Of a stretch of DNA of 42,586 nt, positions 9,154 through 19,075 are shown one piece after another (position 1 is the stretch's first letter; each line of letters begins with the position of its first letter). The stretch covers positions 3,623 through 46,208 of the forward strand of contig NZ_FOTL01000011.1 in the NCBI RefSeq assembly GCF_900114585.1, written 5' to 3'. The DNA is from Methanobrevibacter olleyae (lineage in GTDB: Archaea; Methanobacteriota; Methanobacteria; Methanobacteriales; Methanobacteriaceae). Below the pieces are notes generated by a model. The model was not told the origin of the DNA, did no database searches, and was given only the letters and a program-made list of their open reading frames with translations. Position numbers and translations under genes: made by a program.

Positions 9154-10539
9154 TTATTCTGGGTAATATTTTTCAATAAATTCATCTTTTACTCTTTTAA
9201 GTTCAGATTTAGGTAATACGGTTAATAATTTCCAACCAAGATCTAAAGTTTCAATAATACTTCTATCTTCATCTTTAGCTTGAGTGATAAACTCTTTTTC
9301 AAAGTTTTCAGCAAATGCCAAGAAACTTTGATCTCTTTCAGTAAGAGCATCTTCCCCTACTACTGCAACAAGGTCTCTTAAGTTACGTCCTTCTGCATAA
9401 GCAGAATAAAGTTGGTCAGATACACCACTGTGGTCATCACGAGTTTTGCTATCACCAATACCACCACTCATCAAACGAGATAAGGATGGAAGTACGTCTA
9501 CAGGTGGATAAATACCATTCCTGTGGATATCCCTACTAAGTACGATTTGCCCTTCAGTAATATATCCAGTTAAGTCAGGAATTGGGTGAGTAATATCGTC
9601 TTGAGGCATAACTAAGATAGGCATCTGAGTAATAGAACCTTCTTTACCTGCAATACGTCCTGCACGTTCGTAAATACCTGCTAAATCAGTATACATGTAT
9701 CCCGGGTAACCTCTACGACCAGGTACTTCGTCCCTAGCTGCAGAAATTTCCCTTAATGCTTCACAATAGTTAGATAAGTCAGTAAGTATAACCAATACAT
9801 GCATATTGTGTTCAAACGCTAAGTATTCGGCAGTAGTTAATGCCATTTTAGGAGTAAGAATTCTTTCAATAGCTGGATCATCAGCTAAGTTCATGAATAC
9901 AGTTACTTTTTCTAATGCTCCAGTTCTTTCGAAATCTCTCATAAAGAAGTTTGCCTCTTCGTGAGTAATACCCATAGCAGCGAATATTACTGCAAACTCA
10001 TCGTCTGAACCTACTACTTTAGCTTGTCTTGCAATTTGAGCAGCTAAATCGTTGTGTGGTAAACCAGATCCTGAAAAGATTGGTAATTTTTGTCCTCTTA
10101 CAAGTGTATTCATTCCATCAATAGTGGAAATACCAGTTTGGATAAACTCTGCAGGGAATTCTCTTGATGCAGGGTTCATAGGACTTCCGTTAATATCGAG
10201 TTCCTTTTCAGGAATGATTTCTGGACCACCGTCAATAGGCTTACCGGTACCGTCGAAGATACGACCCATCATATCTTTTGAAACACCAATTTTAGCAGTT
10301 TCTCCAGTGAATCTTACTTTAGTGTTAAGGGTGTTTAAGTCAGTAGTACCTTCAAATACTTGAACAACAGCTACATCATCTTTTACTTCTAACACTTGCC
10401 CTCTTCTGTGTTCACCGGTAGGAGCTTCAATTTCTACGATTTCATTGTAAGCTACACCTTCAACACCTTCTACTATCATCAAAGGACCAGAAACTTCAGA
10501 AACTGTTGTATATTCTCTTGTTTTAATATCTGCGTTCAT
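9154..10539 (-). CDS. atpB: A-type ATP synthase subunit B
   Basis: Non-catalytic nucleotide-binding subunit of the A3B3 head. The 461-residue protein has the N-terminal beta-barrel domain, the central RecA-like domain and the C-terminal helical domain. In place of the Walker A loop it has the typical B-subunit sequence [17 protein letters not shown], and it keeps the conserved [24 protein letters not shown] segment near residue 330-355. It begins two bases after the atpA stop; its Shine-Dalgarno GAGGT lies inside the last codons of atpA, indicating translational coupling. Length matches the family. Confidence 0.98.
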   Translation of the reverse strand: MNADIKTREYTTVSEVSGPLMIVEGVEGVAYNEIVEIEAPTGEHRRGQVLEVKDDVAVVQVFEGTTDLNTLNTKVRFTGETAKIGVSKDMMGRIFDGTGKPIDGGPEIIPEKELDINGSPMNPASREFPAEFIQTGISTIDGMNTLVRGQKLPIFSGSGLPHNDLAAQIARQAKVVGSDDEFAVIFAAMGITHEEANFFMRDFERTGALEKVTVFMNLADDPAIERILTPKMALTTAEYLAFEHNMHVLVILTDLSNYCEALREISAARDEVPGRRGYPGYMYTDLAGIYERAGRIAGKEGSITQMPILVMPQDDITHPIPDLTGYITEGQIVLSRDIHRNGIYPPVDVLPSLSRLMSGGIGDSKTRDDHSGVSDQLYSAYAEGRNLRDLVAVVGEDALTERDQSFLAFAENFEKEFITQAKDEDRSIIETLDLGWKLLTVLPKSELKRVKDEFIEKYYPE

Positions 10540-10541
10540 TT

Positions 10542-12296
10542 TTATACCTCAGCACATTGTGTTACAACTTTTTCTTGAATTTCTTTAATTCTTGCTTCAA
10601 ATTCCTCTTCAGGGATGTATTTCATTCTAGCAATGTCCTCTTTAACAGTTAAAGCTGCAATCTCTTTTACATCTGCACCACGTACTACTGCTGCACCTGC
10701 TGCTTCATGGAATCTGAGAATGGTTGCTAACATACCTGCTTGTTTAGTTGGAGAACAGTAAGTATCCACATCGTCAAATGCATTTTGCTGCAAGAAGTCT
10801 TCTCTTAGCATACGGGTAGTTTCTAAGATTACTTGTTCAGAATCCGGTAATGCATCAGGACCTACTAATTGTACAATTTCTTGAAGTTCTGATTCTTTTT
10901 GTAAGAGAACCATAGCTTCGTCCCTGTTTGCTCTCCATTCTTCTGAAGCGTTTTCCTGCCACCAGTTGGTAATGCTTTCTACATATAAAGAGTAACTTTG
11001 TAACCAGTCAATGGAAGGGAAGTGACGTTTATCTGCAAGAGATGCATCTAATGCCCAAAATACTTTACAGATACGTAAGGTGTTTTGAGTAACTGGTTCA
11101 GATAAGTCTCCACCAGGAGGTGATACTGCACCTACTACAGTAACAGAAGATTCTTTAGGATCTTGACCAATAGTAATCACTCTTCCAGCCCTTTCATAGA
11201 ACTGAGCAAGTCTAGATGCTAAGTATGCAGGGTAACCTTCTTCCCCAGGCATTTCTTCTAATCTTCCAGAAATCTCTCTCATAGCTTCTGCCCATCTGGA
11301 AGTAGAATCTGCCATAAGTGCTACATCGTAACCTTGGTCACGGAAGTATTCTGCAATAGTGATACCAGTATATACACATGCTTCACGAGCTGCTACTGGC
11401 ATGTTAGAAGTGTTTGCAATAAGAACAGTTCTATCCATAATTGGATTTCCAGTTTTAGGGTCAGTGAGGAATGGAAACTCGGTAAGTACCTCAGTCATTT
11501 CGTTTCCACGTTCTCCACATCCAATATATACCACAATATCTGCATCTGCCCATTTAGCTAATTGTTGTTGAGTAACAGTTTTACCTGAACCGAAAGGACC
11601 AGGAATAGCTGCTGCTCCTCCTTTAGCTAAGCAGAAGAAAGTATCCTGTGCTCTTTGACCAGTGATAAGTGGAATATCCGGATCCAGTTTTTCTTTGTAT
11701 GGACGTCCTTTACGAACAGGCCATTTTTGTAACATTTGAATTTCTTTTATTTCATCAGCAGTTTCAATTTCTGCAATAGTTTCAAGTACAGTGTATTCTG
11801 CTTTTGTAGCAATAGATTTTACAGTACCTTCAACCATTGGAGGAACCATAATCTTTTGAACAACTGCAGATGTTTCTTGTACTTGTCCAAGAATATCTCC
11901 GCCAGTAACTTTATCCCCTACTTTAGCAATAGGCTCAAAAGTCCATTTTTTCTCTTTGTCAATAGAAGGTACATCAATACCTCTAGCAATATAATCACCA
12001 GAAATATCTTTAATTACCTCTAAAGGTCTTTGAATTCCATCAAAAATAGAACCCATTACACCAGGTCCAAGTTCTACAGATAATGGACCTCCAGTACTTT
12101 CTACTTTTTCGCCAGGTTTTACCCCAGCAGTTTCTTCATAAACTTGAATGGTAGCGGTGTCACCTTCGAGCTCGATAATCTCACCAATGAGCCTTGCTTC
12201 ACCGACTCTTACCACTTCATACATTTGAGTTCCTCTCATACCATCTGCAACGATAACAGGACCTGCAATTTTAATAATATTTCCTTCATTAATCAT
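10542..12296 (-). CDS. atpA: A-type ATP synthase catalytic subunit A
   Basis: Catalytic subunit of the A3B3 head. The A-type P-loop GPFGSGKT is at residues 233-240, and the family's large non-homologous insert (about 110-190) lies before it. The conserved [31 protein letters not shown] region follows around 325-355 (only part is quoted in other databases as the signature). No intein is present, although archaeal AtpA is a known intein site: the P-loop region is uninterrupted. The start overlaps the atpF stop by four bases (ATGA), showing coupling. At 584 residues the length is normal. Confidence 0.98.
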   Translation of the reverse strand: MINEGNIIKIAGPVIVADGMRGTQMYEVVRVGEARLIGEIIELEGDTATIQVYEETAGVKPGEKVESTGGPLSVELGPGVMGSIFDGIQRPLEVIKDISGDYIARGIDVPSIDKEKKWTFEPIAKVGDKVTGGDILGQVQETSAVVQKIMVPPMVEGTVKSIATKAEYTVLETIAEIETADEIKEIQMLQKWPVRKGRPYKEKLDPDIPLITGQRAQDTFFCLAKGGAAAIPGPFGSGKTVTQQQLAKWADADIVVYIGCGERGNEMTEVLTEFPFLTDPKTGNPIMDRTVLIANTSNMPVAAREACVYTGITIAEYFRDQGYDVALMADSTSRWAEAMREISGRLEEMPGEEGYPAYLASRLAQFYERAGRVITIGQDPKESSVTVVGAVSPPGGDLSEPVTQNTLRICKVFWALDASLADKRHFPSIDWLQSYSLYVESITNWWQENASEEWRANRDEAMVLLQKESELQEIVQLVGPDALPDSEQVILETTRMLREDFLQQNAFDDVDTYCSPTKQAGMLATILRFHEAAGAAVVRGADVKEIAALTVKEDIARMKYIPEEEFEARIKEIQEKVVTQCAEV

Positions 12297-12610
12297 TTAA
12301 CCATCTCTACCCCGATAACTCTCTTTATAAGAGCTGCCATTTGATCAGCACCGCCTTCAGATGAACCAGATTTATCTGGTATCTCAATAATCATTGGTAA
12401 CACATCAGAACCAAGACGTTTATTAATATGTTCTCTTATGTTATCAGCTATCTTTTGTGTAATTATAATAATTGAAATTTCGTCCTTCAATAACTCATCA
12501 AGAGTGTTTTTAGCTTCATCATCATTATTTACAATAATACCTTTTTTAACTCCGCCAAGTTTAAAACCAGTGACAGTATCGATATCTCCTATAATAGCAA
12601 CATCACTCAT
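12293..12610 (-). CDS. atpF: A-type ATP synthase subunit F
   Basis: Small central-stalk subunit that sits against D and modulates ATP hydrolysis. The 105-residue protein has the Rossmann-like start [20 protein letters not shown], and [12 protein letters not shown] in the middle, both diagnostic of subunit F. It overlaps atpC upstream and atpA downstream by four bases each (ATGA), and a GGGAG Shine-Dalgarno lies eight bases before its ATG. Confidence 0.96.
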   Translation of the reverse strand: MSDVAIIGDIDTVTGFKLGGVKKGIIVNNDDEAKNTLDELLKDEISIIIITQKIADNIREHINKRLGSDVLPMIIEIPDKSGSSEGGADQMAALIKRVIGVEMVK

Positions 12611-13761
12611 ACTAACATCTCCCTAATTTTAGATATTGGGAAGTCAGCTTCTCTTTTAGATCTTGCAATTATCTTTAAGTTTTTGATTTCAACTTCTTTT
12701 TGAGATAAGAATCCTATTATAGGTCCAATACCTAATGGTTTTTTCATAGAATAGGATTTTGCAGAGTCAACTAAAAACTTATCTAAAGCTTTTTCAAAGA
12801 GAGCTACAGATCCAGTTTCATTGTATTCCGGAAGAACATCACTAAGTACTTCAGAGTATTTGGTTCCTTCTAATGAAGAAATAACTCCAGTGACACCTTC
12901 TGTTTCCATGAGATCTTTAAGCTTCCATTCTCTTAATTGGTATCCGCTATTAATCATATATGGACTAATAGCATCGTAATCTAATCCATCAACTTTTGCC
13001 CTTAATATTAATTTAATATTAGCTACATCTACTTGATTACCGACATATGAATAGAGAATTTGTTTATTCTCATCAGATGGAGTTTCAGAGGAAGCAAGTA
13101 ACTTATCTAAATAATATTTATCTAAAGCAGATTCTAAAGGAAGAATCATAGCTGTTTTTTCATATTCAGGAAGTACTTCTTCTAAAACTGGCGCATATTC
13201 AGTTCCATCCAATCCTGCAACAACATCAGTTACAGTATCAACGTCAGATAAACGTTCTAAATCTCCATATAAAGAACCGGTAGGAATTAAAAGTTCTTCA
13301 GTAGCTTCTTTACTTAATCTTGCTTCTTTAGCAGTTAATAAGCTTTTAATATTAGCAATGTCAGATTTTTTTGCCATTACTTTAAATGAAGATTGAATTC
13401 CTTTAGGAGCCATTCTTGAAACTAAATCGTAAGTTTCACCAAGTTGAATATCTAATGCTTTTTCAAGTGTATAATTATCTAAGTATTCGGCATAGTCAGG
13501 AGATCCTCTAATATAATTAGTAATTTCATCAATGTTGTTTGCTTCAACAAGTTCAGAAATCTGTTTTTCATCAAACAATCTCCCTTTTCTTGCTCTTACT
13601 CTCGCATTAGGATGAAGATATGGATAAACATCTAAGATTGGTCTAGTTGCAACAATTACAATAATTGCACCAATAACTACAAATGCTAAAAGAACTATTG
13701 CTAAAAATGCCTCATTAGAAAGTCCTAAGGAACTTATGATTGTAGCAATTTCATCAGCCAT
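12607..13761 (-). CDS. atpC: A-type ATP synthase subunit C
   Basis: Funnel-shaped subunit (yeast V-ATPase d homologue) that couples the central stalk to the membrane c-ring. The 384-residue protein is built from repeated helical units of the form ELxxLSDVDTVxxxxxxLxxTxYxxxL. It has an N-terminal hydrophobic segment (about residues 17-40, VVIGAIIVIVATRP at its end), which gives it a membrane anchor, as in some Methanobacteriales homologues. Shine-Dalgarno AGGAGAG precedes the ATG. It starts 12 bases after atpE. Confidence 0.95.
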   Translation of the reverse strand: MADEIATIISSLGLSNEAFLAIVLLAFVVIGAIIVIVATRPILDVYPYLHPNARVRARKGRLFDEKQISELVEANNIDEITNYIRGSPDYAEYLDNYTLEKALDIQLGETYDLVSRMAPKGIQSSFKVMAKKSDIANIKSLLTAKEARLSKEATEELLIPTGSLYGDLERLSDVDTVTDVVAGLDGTEYAPVLEEVLPEYEKTAMILPLESALDKYYLDKLLASSETPSDENKQILYSYVGNQVDVANIKLILRAKVDGLDYDAISPYMINSGYQLREWKLKDLMETEGVTGVISSLEGTKYSEVLSDVLPEYNETGSVALFEKALDKFLVDSAKSYSMKKPLGIGPIIGFLSQKEVEIKNLKIIARSKREADFPISKIREMLV

Positions 13762-13773
13762 AATTCATCTCTC

Positions 13774-14457
13774 CTAATCAAATAAAGTTTTTGCAACTTC
13801 TGAACGTAATGATTTTTTAAATCTTAACATTCTGGATTCAATAGTGTTATTAACTTGAATTTCACCATTTCTAGTTCTTAATATAGCTCCACCGATGGTA
13901 TCGATAGGTTCACCAATTTCCAAAGTAGTTTCAACTTCAGTTTCAGAGAAAACATCTTTAGCTATAGCATTAAGATTAACAGGTTTATTTCTATCTTTGA
14001 TTAAAGATTTGACTTTATCAGCAATAGAATCTAATTTACCTTTAACTTTATCAATGTCATCCTCTTTTAATAAAACGATTAAATCTCCGCCACCAATTTC
14101 AGTAGCTGCTTCTTTAATCATTTCAATTAATGATTCTATATATTCTTCATCATCAGTAGCTGCTTTATTTTTTAAATCTTCAGTAGCTTTACTGAAAGTT
14201 TCTTCGATTACCTCTTCTTTTGCCCCTAATTCTGCCCTACGAGCATTCATTTTAGCTTCAGAAATAATTTGTTGATATCTCATTTCAGCCTGTTTTTTAG
14301 CATCTTCTGAGATTTTAACCTTAGTAGCTTCAGCTCTTTTTTCACCATCAGCTAAAATAGCATCAACTTTTACTTGAGCTTCACTACTATTTGCATCAGC
14401 TTTATTTTGAGCTTCAGACATTATGTTAGAGACAATTTTGTCTGCCCCAGAGCTCAT
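13774..14457 (-). CDS. atpE: A-type ATP synthase subunit E
   Basis: Peripheral-stalk subunit that pairs with subunit H as a right-handed coiled coil and holds the A3B3 head still. The N-terminal half (about 1-110) is a long charged helix rich in Ala, Glu and Lys; the C-terminal half is the globular head that binds subunit B and carries a conserved GGAILRTRNGEIQVNNTIESR segment (about 190-210). GGAGG lies nine bases upstream of the ATG. The gene follows atpK by 13 bases. Its 227 residues make it slightly longer than many E subunits because of the N-terminus. Confidence 0.95.
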   Translation of the reverse strand: MSSGADKIVSNIMSEAQNKADANSSEAQVKVDAILADGEKRAEATKVKISEDAKKQAEMRYQQIISEAKMNARRAELGAKEEVIEETFSKATEDLKNKAATDDEEYIESLIEMIKEAATEIGGGDLIVLLKEDDIDKVKGKLDSIADKVKSLIKDRNKPVNLNAIAKDVFSETEVETTLEIGEPIDTIGGAILRTRNGEIQVNNTIESRMLRFKKSLRSEVAKTLFD

Positions 14458-14470
14458 ATAATTGACCTCC

Positions 14471-14956
14471 TTAAGCTAATATTCCACCGAATACCATAAG
14501 TAAGATAGCAATCAAGAATCCGTAAATAGCCTGAGTTTCTGGTAATGCAGAGAAAATAATACCTCTTGCAAACATGTCATTATCTTCAACGATAGCGCCA
14601 ACAGAGGAAGCTGCTGCCATACCTTGTCCCATACCAGAACCTAAACCTGCAAATCCAATAGATGCACCTACACCAATAGCTACAATACCTGCAGTAGTGG
14701 AAATACCTTGGCCTTGACCTAATAATCCTGAAAATACAAGTAATAAAATAGCAATCAAGAATCCGTAAATAGCCTGAGTTTCTGGTAATGCTGAGAAAAT
14801 AATACCTCTTGCAAACATATCGTTATCTTCTGCTACAGCACCAACGGATCCAGCTGCTGCCATACCTTGTCCTAAACCAGAACCTAAACCAGCAAAACCA
14901 ATTGCCACACCAGCACCAATAGCTGCTAAAGCAGTACCTAAAGCAATTTCTACCAT
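14471..14956 (-). CDS. atpK: A-type ATP synthase rotor subunit K (double-hairpin proteolipid)
   Basis: Membrane rotor (c) subunit made of two fused hairpins, so four transmembrane helices in 161 residues. The two halves are offset by 81 residues and nearly identical. The ion-binding Glu is kept in both hairpins (Glu59 and Glu140, in LPETQAIYG), as are Thr60/141, Gln61/142 and the helix-1 Gln30/111 in GQGMAA. This set matches the ligands of sodium-binding V/A-type rings, and the ATP synthase of Methanobrevibacter ruminantium is reported to be sodium dependent, so sodium coupling is likely but inferred. AAGGAG lies before the ATG. A 214-base gap with a hairpin separates it from atpI, which may help give it higher expression than its neighbours. 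Confidence 0.97.
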   Translation of the reverse strand: MVEIALGTALAAIGAGVAIGFAGLGSGLGQGMAAAGSVGAVAEDNDMFARGIIFSALPETQAIYGFLIAILLLVFSGLLGQGQGISTTAGIVAIGVGASIGFAGLGSGMGQGMAAASSVGAIVEDNDMFARGIIFSALPETQAIYGFLIAILLMVFGGILA

Positions 14957-15024
14957 ATAATATATCTCCTTAATTAAATTGTTTAAATAAATAATTAAAT
15001 ATAATTTTTATTATATTTCTAAAT

Positions 15025-15039
15025 AGAACTTAAAGTTCT
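15025..15039 (-). other. Inverted repeat in the atpI-atpK gap
   Basis: AGAACTT and AAGTTCT flank a single base, forming a perfect 15-base inverted repeat in the leader of atpK, about 70 bases before its start. The same GAACTT/AAGTTC core is found three times in the atpB-atpD gap. A TATA-like TTTTATATTTAAGG on the minus strand (about 15100-15113) upstream could serve an internal promoter. The gap 14957-15170 holds no gene. Confidence 0.55.
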
Positions 15040-15170
15040 TGAATAAAGAACAGATGTCCTTTAAAAATTTTTAATATGATTTCTCATAATTTATAACCTT
15101 AAATATAAAATCACATTTCCAATAATTTCAATTTAAGTATTGAATTATAAAACTATAAATCTAAATTTGA

Positions 15171-17177
15171 TTATTTTTTGATTTTTGTAAATTGTCTTTT
15201 AGCTTTAAAAGCTTCAAATGAGTTTTTTCCACCCATATAGAATTGAGAGAAGAATTCCACATAGTTAAGACGCAAAGCGTTAACACCAGCACCTAACACT
15301 TGGAAAAGGAAGTTAGCAATATGCCCGCCAATAAAGACGAAAACAGCTAAAGCAATACCTACAACTGGAATCATCTCATTTACCATGTTAGTTAAGATGT
15401 TTACAGTCATCGCAATACCACCAGTAGCTAAACAAAGAGCTAAAAGACGAGCGTATGACAATACATCTCCCATGAATCCAAATACATCCATAAGTCCGTA
15501 AGCACCGTTACCCCATATAAGCATAGCAAGAGCAGCTATAATCAATACTGCACCTAATGCCATACCAATCATACCAAGAGCTGGGAATAAGTACCCTAAC
15601 GCCAATAGAATAATACCAAGTTCAAATACAAACCATACGATTTGAGAACCAATAGCGTCTTTTTTATTTCCATATCTTAAATTATCAATTGCACCTACTA
15701 TAAAACCAATATTGGTATAGATTAAACCAATTACAATTGCAATAACTAAGATAGTTGCCGGGTTTTTAAATGCATTAATAGAATCGATTACAGTTGGAAG
15801 TGCAGGACCCATACCTAAAATTCTGGTATATAAATCCCCAAGTAAACCATTAGTAAAGAGACCTAAAATAATAGACCAAATACCACTTGCCAAGATGATT
15901 AATCCACCATCATGCATAGTTTTGTTGATTTTACCCATTCCTCTGTATAAGATAATACCGATAATTACAACAAAAAGACCATATCCTGCATCGGTTAAAC
16001 AGAAACCGAAGAATAATGGAAAGGTAAGAGCTACAAATAAAGTAGGATCTATTTCATTGTATTTTAAAGGGGAGTACATTTCAACTAATAATTCATAAGG
16101 CTTTGCATATGTGCAATTTTCTTGTAAAACTGGAACATCTTCGGAATTATCTGGAACTTCTTCAACTTCCATAATTGCATGGCCATCAGTAGTAGTCTCA
16201 ATAATATTTTGAGCTTTTTCTACATTCTTTTCAGGTACCCATGCTTCGAAGACAAATGTTTTATCAGTTTCGGCAAAAGTAGCGAAAACCTCATTTTTCT
16301 CTTTTTCATTTTCTAATTGTTCTTTTAAAGCAAGAACTTCATCATCCCATTTTTCTGCTACAACTTTTAATTCAGCTTTAGCTTGGGATCTTTCACTTTC
16401 GATAGCTTGGAGTCTGGATTCAGAAGAGGAAATAAGACTATCCGGTCTTCCTTCTAAACTTTCAGTTTCAAACTTCTCGAATTCATTTTTCCTAAGTAAG
16501 GTATAGACATTATCTTTATACTTATTAGCAACGACTACAACCATGATATTATATTCTTTTTCTTCGTCTGGAACTAACTCATAAAAGAGCTTATCTGTAA
16601 TCTTACTGTATTCATCTTTGAATTTCTGAGCGGACTCAGCAGTGATCCTACCAACAATGGTAGAAGTGTACTTTGAATCAGTTAATAGACCTAAATCCAT
16701 ATCTAAATATTTTAGCTTTTTAGCTAATTCTTTATTTGATTCAAGCATACTCTCTTCACTGTCTAGTGCGGCTAACTTATCTTCAATACCTTTTGTTTCA
16801 CCTTCAACCTGGTCTAATGTTGATTCTGCATAAGCTATTAAGCTTTCAGTACCAACGTCCTCAACTTCTTTAGGAACCGGAAGATCTGGACTGATAAAAG
16901 ACATTATCAGCTCTTTCATACTCCTGCCTTCAGACAATGAATCTCCCAATAAATCAGAAAGTGCACTTGTCTTCATAAGAAGTGAAGAGATTTTGCCAGT
17001 ACGGGGTGTAACTTTTGAAGGTTTCAAAAGTTCTGCTAGCTTAGGATCTTGCTGAATACGTTCAGAAATATCATTTATTTGAACAACACCCTCGTCGTGA
17101 AGTGCCGCCACTGTCAAACTAGCGTATTTGTCCAAAGTTATAACGTTAAGTTTACGCATTCTCGCAGTTCTAAACAT
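15171..17177 (-). CDS. atpI: A-type ATP synthase subunit I (stator a-subunit)
   Basis: Membrane stator subunit that forms the ion half-channels against the K-ring. Residues 1 to about 350 are cytoplasmic, with two long coiled-coil stretches (about 90-150 and 250-300). The rest has about eight transmembrane segments. The essential arginine lies in DVLSYARLLALCLATGG, at residue 577, and a second conserved Arg at about 636 (NALRLNYVEFFSQFY). The gene starts ten bases after atpH, with GTGAGAT just upstream of the ATG. The length of 668 residues is typical. Confidence 0.97.
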   Translation of the reverse strand: MFRTARMRKLNVITLDKYASLTVAALHDEGVVQINDISERIQQDPKLAELLKPSKVTPRTGKISSLLMKTSALSDLLGDSLSEGRSMKELIMSFISPDLPVPKEVEDVGTESLIAYAESTLDQVEGETKGIEDKLAALDSEESMLESNKELAKKLKYLDMDLGLLTDSKYTSTIVGRITAESAQKFKDEYSKITDKLFYELVPDEEKEYNIMVVVVANKYKDNVYTLLRKNEFEKFETESLEGRPDSLISSSESRLQAIESERSQAKAELKVVAEKWDDEVLALKEQLENEKEKNEVFATFAETDKTFVFEAWVPEKNVEKAQNIIETTTDGHAIMEVEEVPDNSEDVPVLQENCTYAKPYELLVEMYSPLKYNEIDPTLFVALTFPLFFGFCLTDAGYGLFVVIIGIILYRGMGKINKTMHDGGLIILASGIWSIILGLFTNGLLGDLYTRILGMGPALPTVIDSINAFKNPATILVIAIVIGLIYTNIGFIVGAIDNLRYGNKKDAIGSQIVWFVFELGIILLALGYLFPALGMIGMALGAVLIIAALAMLIWGNGAYGLMDVFGFMGDVLSYARLLALCLATGGIAMTVNILTNMVNEMIPVVGIALAVFVFIGGHIANFLFQVLGAGVNALRLNYVEFFSQFYMGGKNSFEAFKAKRQFTKIKK

Positions 17178-17186
17178 TATCTCACA

Positions 17187-17501
17187 CTATAAAATATTTT
17201 TAACAATAATTGAAGCAGCTTCATCTATATTATTTCTAGCCTTATTTTTGATGGTTTCAACATCATTTTCAGCTTTAGAACTTATAGAAGTAGCTTCTTT
17301 CTTTGCATTTTCTTCTGCATCAAAAACAGTAGATTGAGCTTCTTCGTTAGCTTCATTCTTAGCAATTTCAACCATTTCATTTGCTTTTAAAGTAGCATCA
17401 TCAATCATAGCTTTCGCATCGACTGTTGATTGTTCTACTAAGGAATCAGCATCACTTTCAGCTTTTTTTATTTGGATAATAGCTTCTGATATCCCTGCCA
17501 T
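17187..17501 (-). CDS. atpH: A-type ATP synthase peripheral-stalk subunit H
   Basis: First gene of the operon. The 104-residue protein is one continuous helix rich in Ala, Glu, Lys and Asp, with hendecad/heptad spacing, as expected for the partner of subunit E in the peripheral stalk. GGTGAT lies a few bases before the ATG. An earlier out-of-frame ATG overlaps that site and is not the start. Confidence 0.92.
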   Translation of the reverse strand: MAGISEAIIQIKKAESDADSLVEQSTVDAKAMIDDATLKANEMVEIAKNEANEEAQSTVFDAEENAKKEATSISSKAENDVETIKNKARNNIDEAASIIVKNIL

Positions 17502-17536
17502 AATAAATCACCATGGTATATTAATTTCTATTTTTG

Positions 17537-17553
17537 TTAATATATATATTTTA
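17537..17553 (-). promoter_or_regulatory. Promoter (TATA box) of the ATP synthase operon
   Basis: On the minus strand AAAATATATATATTAA lies about 45 bases before the atpH ATG, which would place transcription start near 17519 and leave a leader of roughly 18 bases holding the GGTGAT ribosome site. The call is by position and composition only. Confidence 0.5.
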
Positions 17554-17958
17554 TTATAATAGGATAATAAAAGGAGAAATCATAATTAGAATATGATGAT
17601 ACAATGAGAATATAATTAGAATATAATTAGAATATAATGAGAAATCTATAGTGAAATTAAAAAATAAAATTTACTTGTAAAATCATAATAGCTTATGAAA
17701 AATGAATAAAAATCTAATAAAAAATTCTAGAGAAACTGAAAAAACATTTAGTAGATAAAAAACCTTAAAATTAATAAAAAGCAAAATAAAAGTATTAAAC
17801 TAAAGGTTTTAAAATTATTAAAAACAAATCTCATGAAAAAATCTAAGATTTCATGAAATAAAAAAAATAGTAAAAATTGTTAAGAAACTGGTCTGAAAAT
17901 AAATGAAAATTTTAATCAAATTTTAAAGATTCAAACTTAAATTATATATGGAACAGTC
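17554..17958. other. AT-rich spacer with an 11-bp repeat
   Basis: No gene seen. An 11-bp unit AGAATATAATT occurs three times in a row at 17607-17639. An AGGAG-like sequence on the + strand at 17571 leads only to a very short open frame. Complementary AAAACCTT and AAGGTTTT occur about 40 bases apart near 17760-17815. Confidence 0.5.
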
Positions 17959-18288
17959 TTAAAAAGACAGAGGTAATTTTCCAAGATATGCTGCAACAGC
18001 TATTGCAAGTAATATAATACCAAATAAAATGAAAATAAGATTATATGGCATTAATAAAAAGCTAATACCTACTGCAAGGAATATTAATCCATCCATAAAA
18101 ATTGCTGCTTTAGTCCAACTAGGTTCAAAAACAGTTAATGCAAGTGTCCATCCCACTGCAACAAGTACAACTGTTGAAGCAATAACATCTAAAGTTACTG
18201 GACTTGAATCAGCATAATTCCATAAGCCTAAAACGATTAAAATAGCTGAAAAAGCTAATAAAATAATAGATTTCTTTGTTAATCTCAT
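17959..18288 (-). CDS. Four-helix membrane protein of unknown function
   Basis: A 109-residue, very hydrophobic protein with four predicted transmembrane segments (about 7-25, 34-54, 60-80 and 83-103), short polar loops and a basic N-terminus (MRLTKK). The start is supported by GAGGAT seven bases upstream. I do not recognise a family; it resembles small integral membrane proteins of the DUF308 type only in general layout. It is followed on the same strand by intergenic DNA and lies between the ATP synthase promoter and a 49-bp repeat array. Confidence 0.7.
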   Translation of the reverse strand: MRLTKKSIILLAFSAILIVLGLWNYADSSPVTLDVIASTVVLVAVGWTLALTVFEPSWTKAAIFMDGLIFLAVGISFLLMPYNLIFILFGIILLAIAVAAYLGKLPLSF

Positions 18289-18358
18289 AATATCCTCTTA
18301 AATCTCTTTTTTGTAAAATGCATAATAATAGTTAATTATAATAATTATACTTAAATTG

Positions 18359-18540
18359 TTTTAATTCTAATTATTCTAATTCAAATAAATCTGATTCATA
18401 AGAATCATTTTAATTCTAATTATTCTAATTCAAATAAATCTGATTCATAAGAATCATTTTAATTTTAATTATTCTAATTCAGATAAATCTGATTCATAAG
18501 AATCATTTTAATTTTAATTATTCTAATTCAGATAGCTCAA
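18359..18540 (-). repeat. 49-bp tandem repeat overlapping the end of a membrane-protein gene
   Basis: Copies start at 18359, 18408, 18457 and 18506, exactly 49 bases apart. The last copy runs into the 3' end of the gene at 18518-18889, and the earlier copies each contain a copy of its terminal codons (reading E-L-E-stop on the minus strand). The units are nearly identical. Confidence 0.92.
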
Positions 18541-18889
18541 TAGCTTTATTCCAAGTTGATTCATCATAAAATACTTCTAACTCTCTTACACTATCAAATT
18601 CAAGTGGATTTCCCTCATCATCCTTATTTTCAGTTGTTATTAAAATTACATTAGATTTTTTAAAAATACTGTATGCAAAATAAACAACATTTACCAAAAG
18701 AACATAAGCATTAAAAAATATAGCAATAAGAAGAAAAGGAAGATGAATTAAAAGATTTCCATAATTATTTTTCTTCAATAATACAAAATTACTATCTTCC
18801 CCTTTAATAGAATACTTAGATTCTAGAAAAAGATCAGATAATTGATACATAACCTCACTATCACGTGCATGCACTATTTTTGGTTTCAT
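18518..18889 (-). CDS. Hypothetical protein with a central membrane hairpin
   Basis: A 123-residue protein. Residues 1-45 are polar, a hydrophobic block at about 47-80 (LLIHLPFLLIAIFFNAYVLL and onward) could form one long or two short membrane helices, and 81-123 is acidic with a predicted beta-then-helix ending (SVRELEVFYDESTWNKAIELSELE in part). No family is recognised. The start has only a weak GTTGAT upstream. Its 3' end is part of the downstream 49-bp repeat. Confidence 0.65.
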   Translation of the reverse strand: MKPKIVHARDSEVMYQLSDLFLESKYSIKGEDSNFVLLKKNNYGNLLIHLPFLLIAIFFNAYVLLVNVVYFAYSIFKKSNVILITTENKDDEGNPLEFDSVRELEVFYDESTWNKAIELSELE

Positions 18890-19075
18890 AATATCAACTA
18901 AGCTAAAGAATCGAATATTTCAACAATAAAGAATTGTTATATCAAATAAATAAAGAACTGAATATTAGTAAATCAATAATTATTTGTATAAAATATTGGC
19001 ATAAAAATTCAATGATCACTTCTATAGACTATAAACTATAGACTATAAAAAATTATAGACCATAAAAATTAATAG

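Noticed and set aside
10542-12296. Possible intein in atpA
   Set aside because: The P-loop region is continuous and the length is that of a normal subunit.
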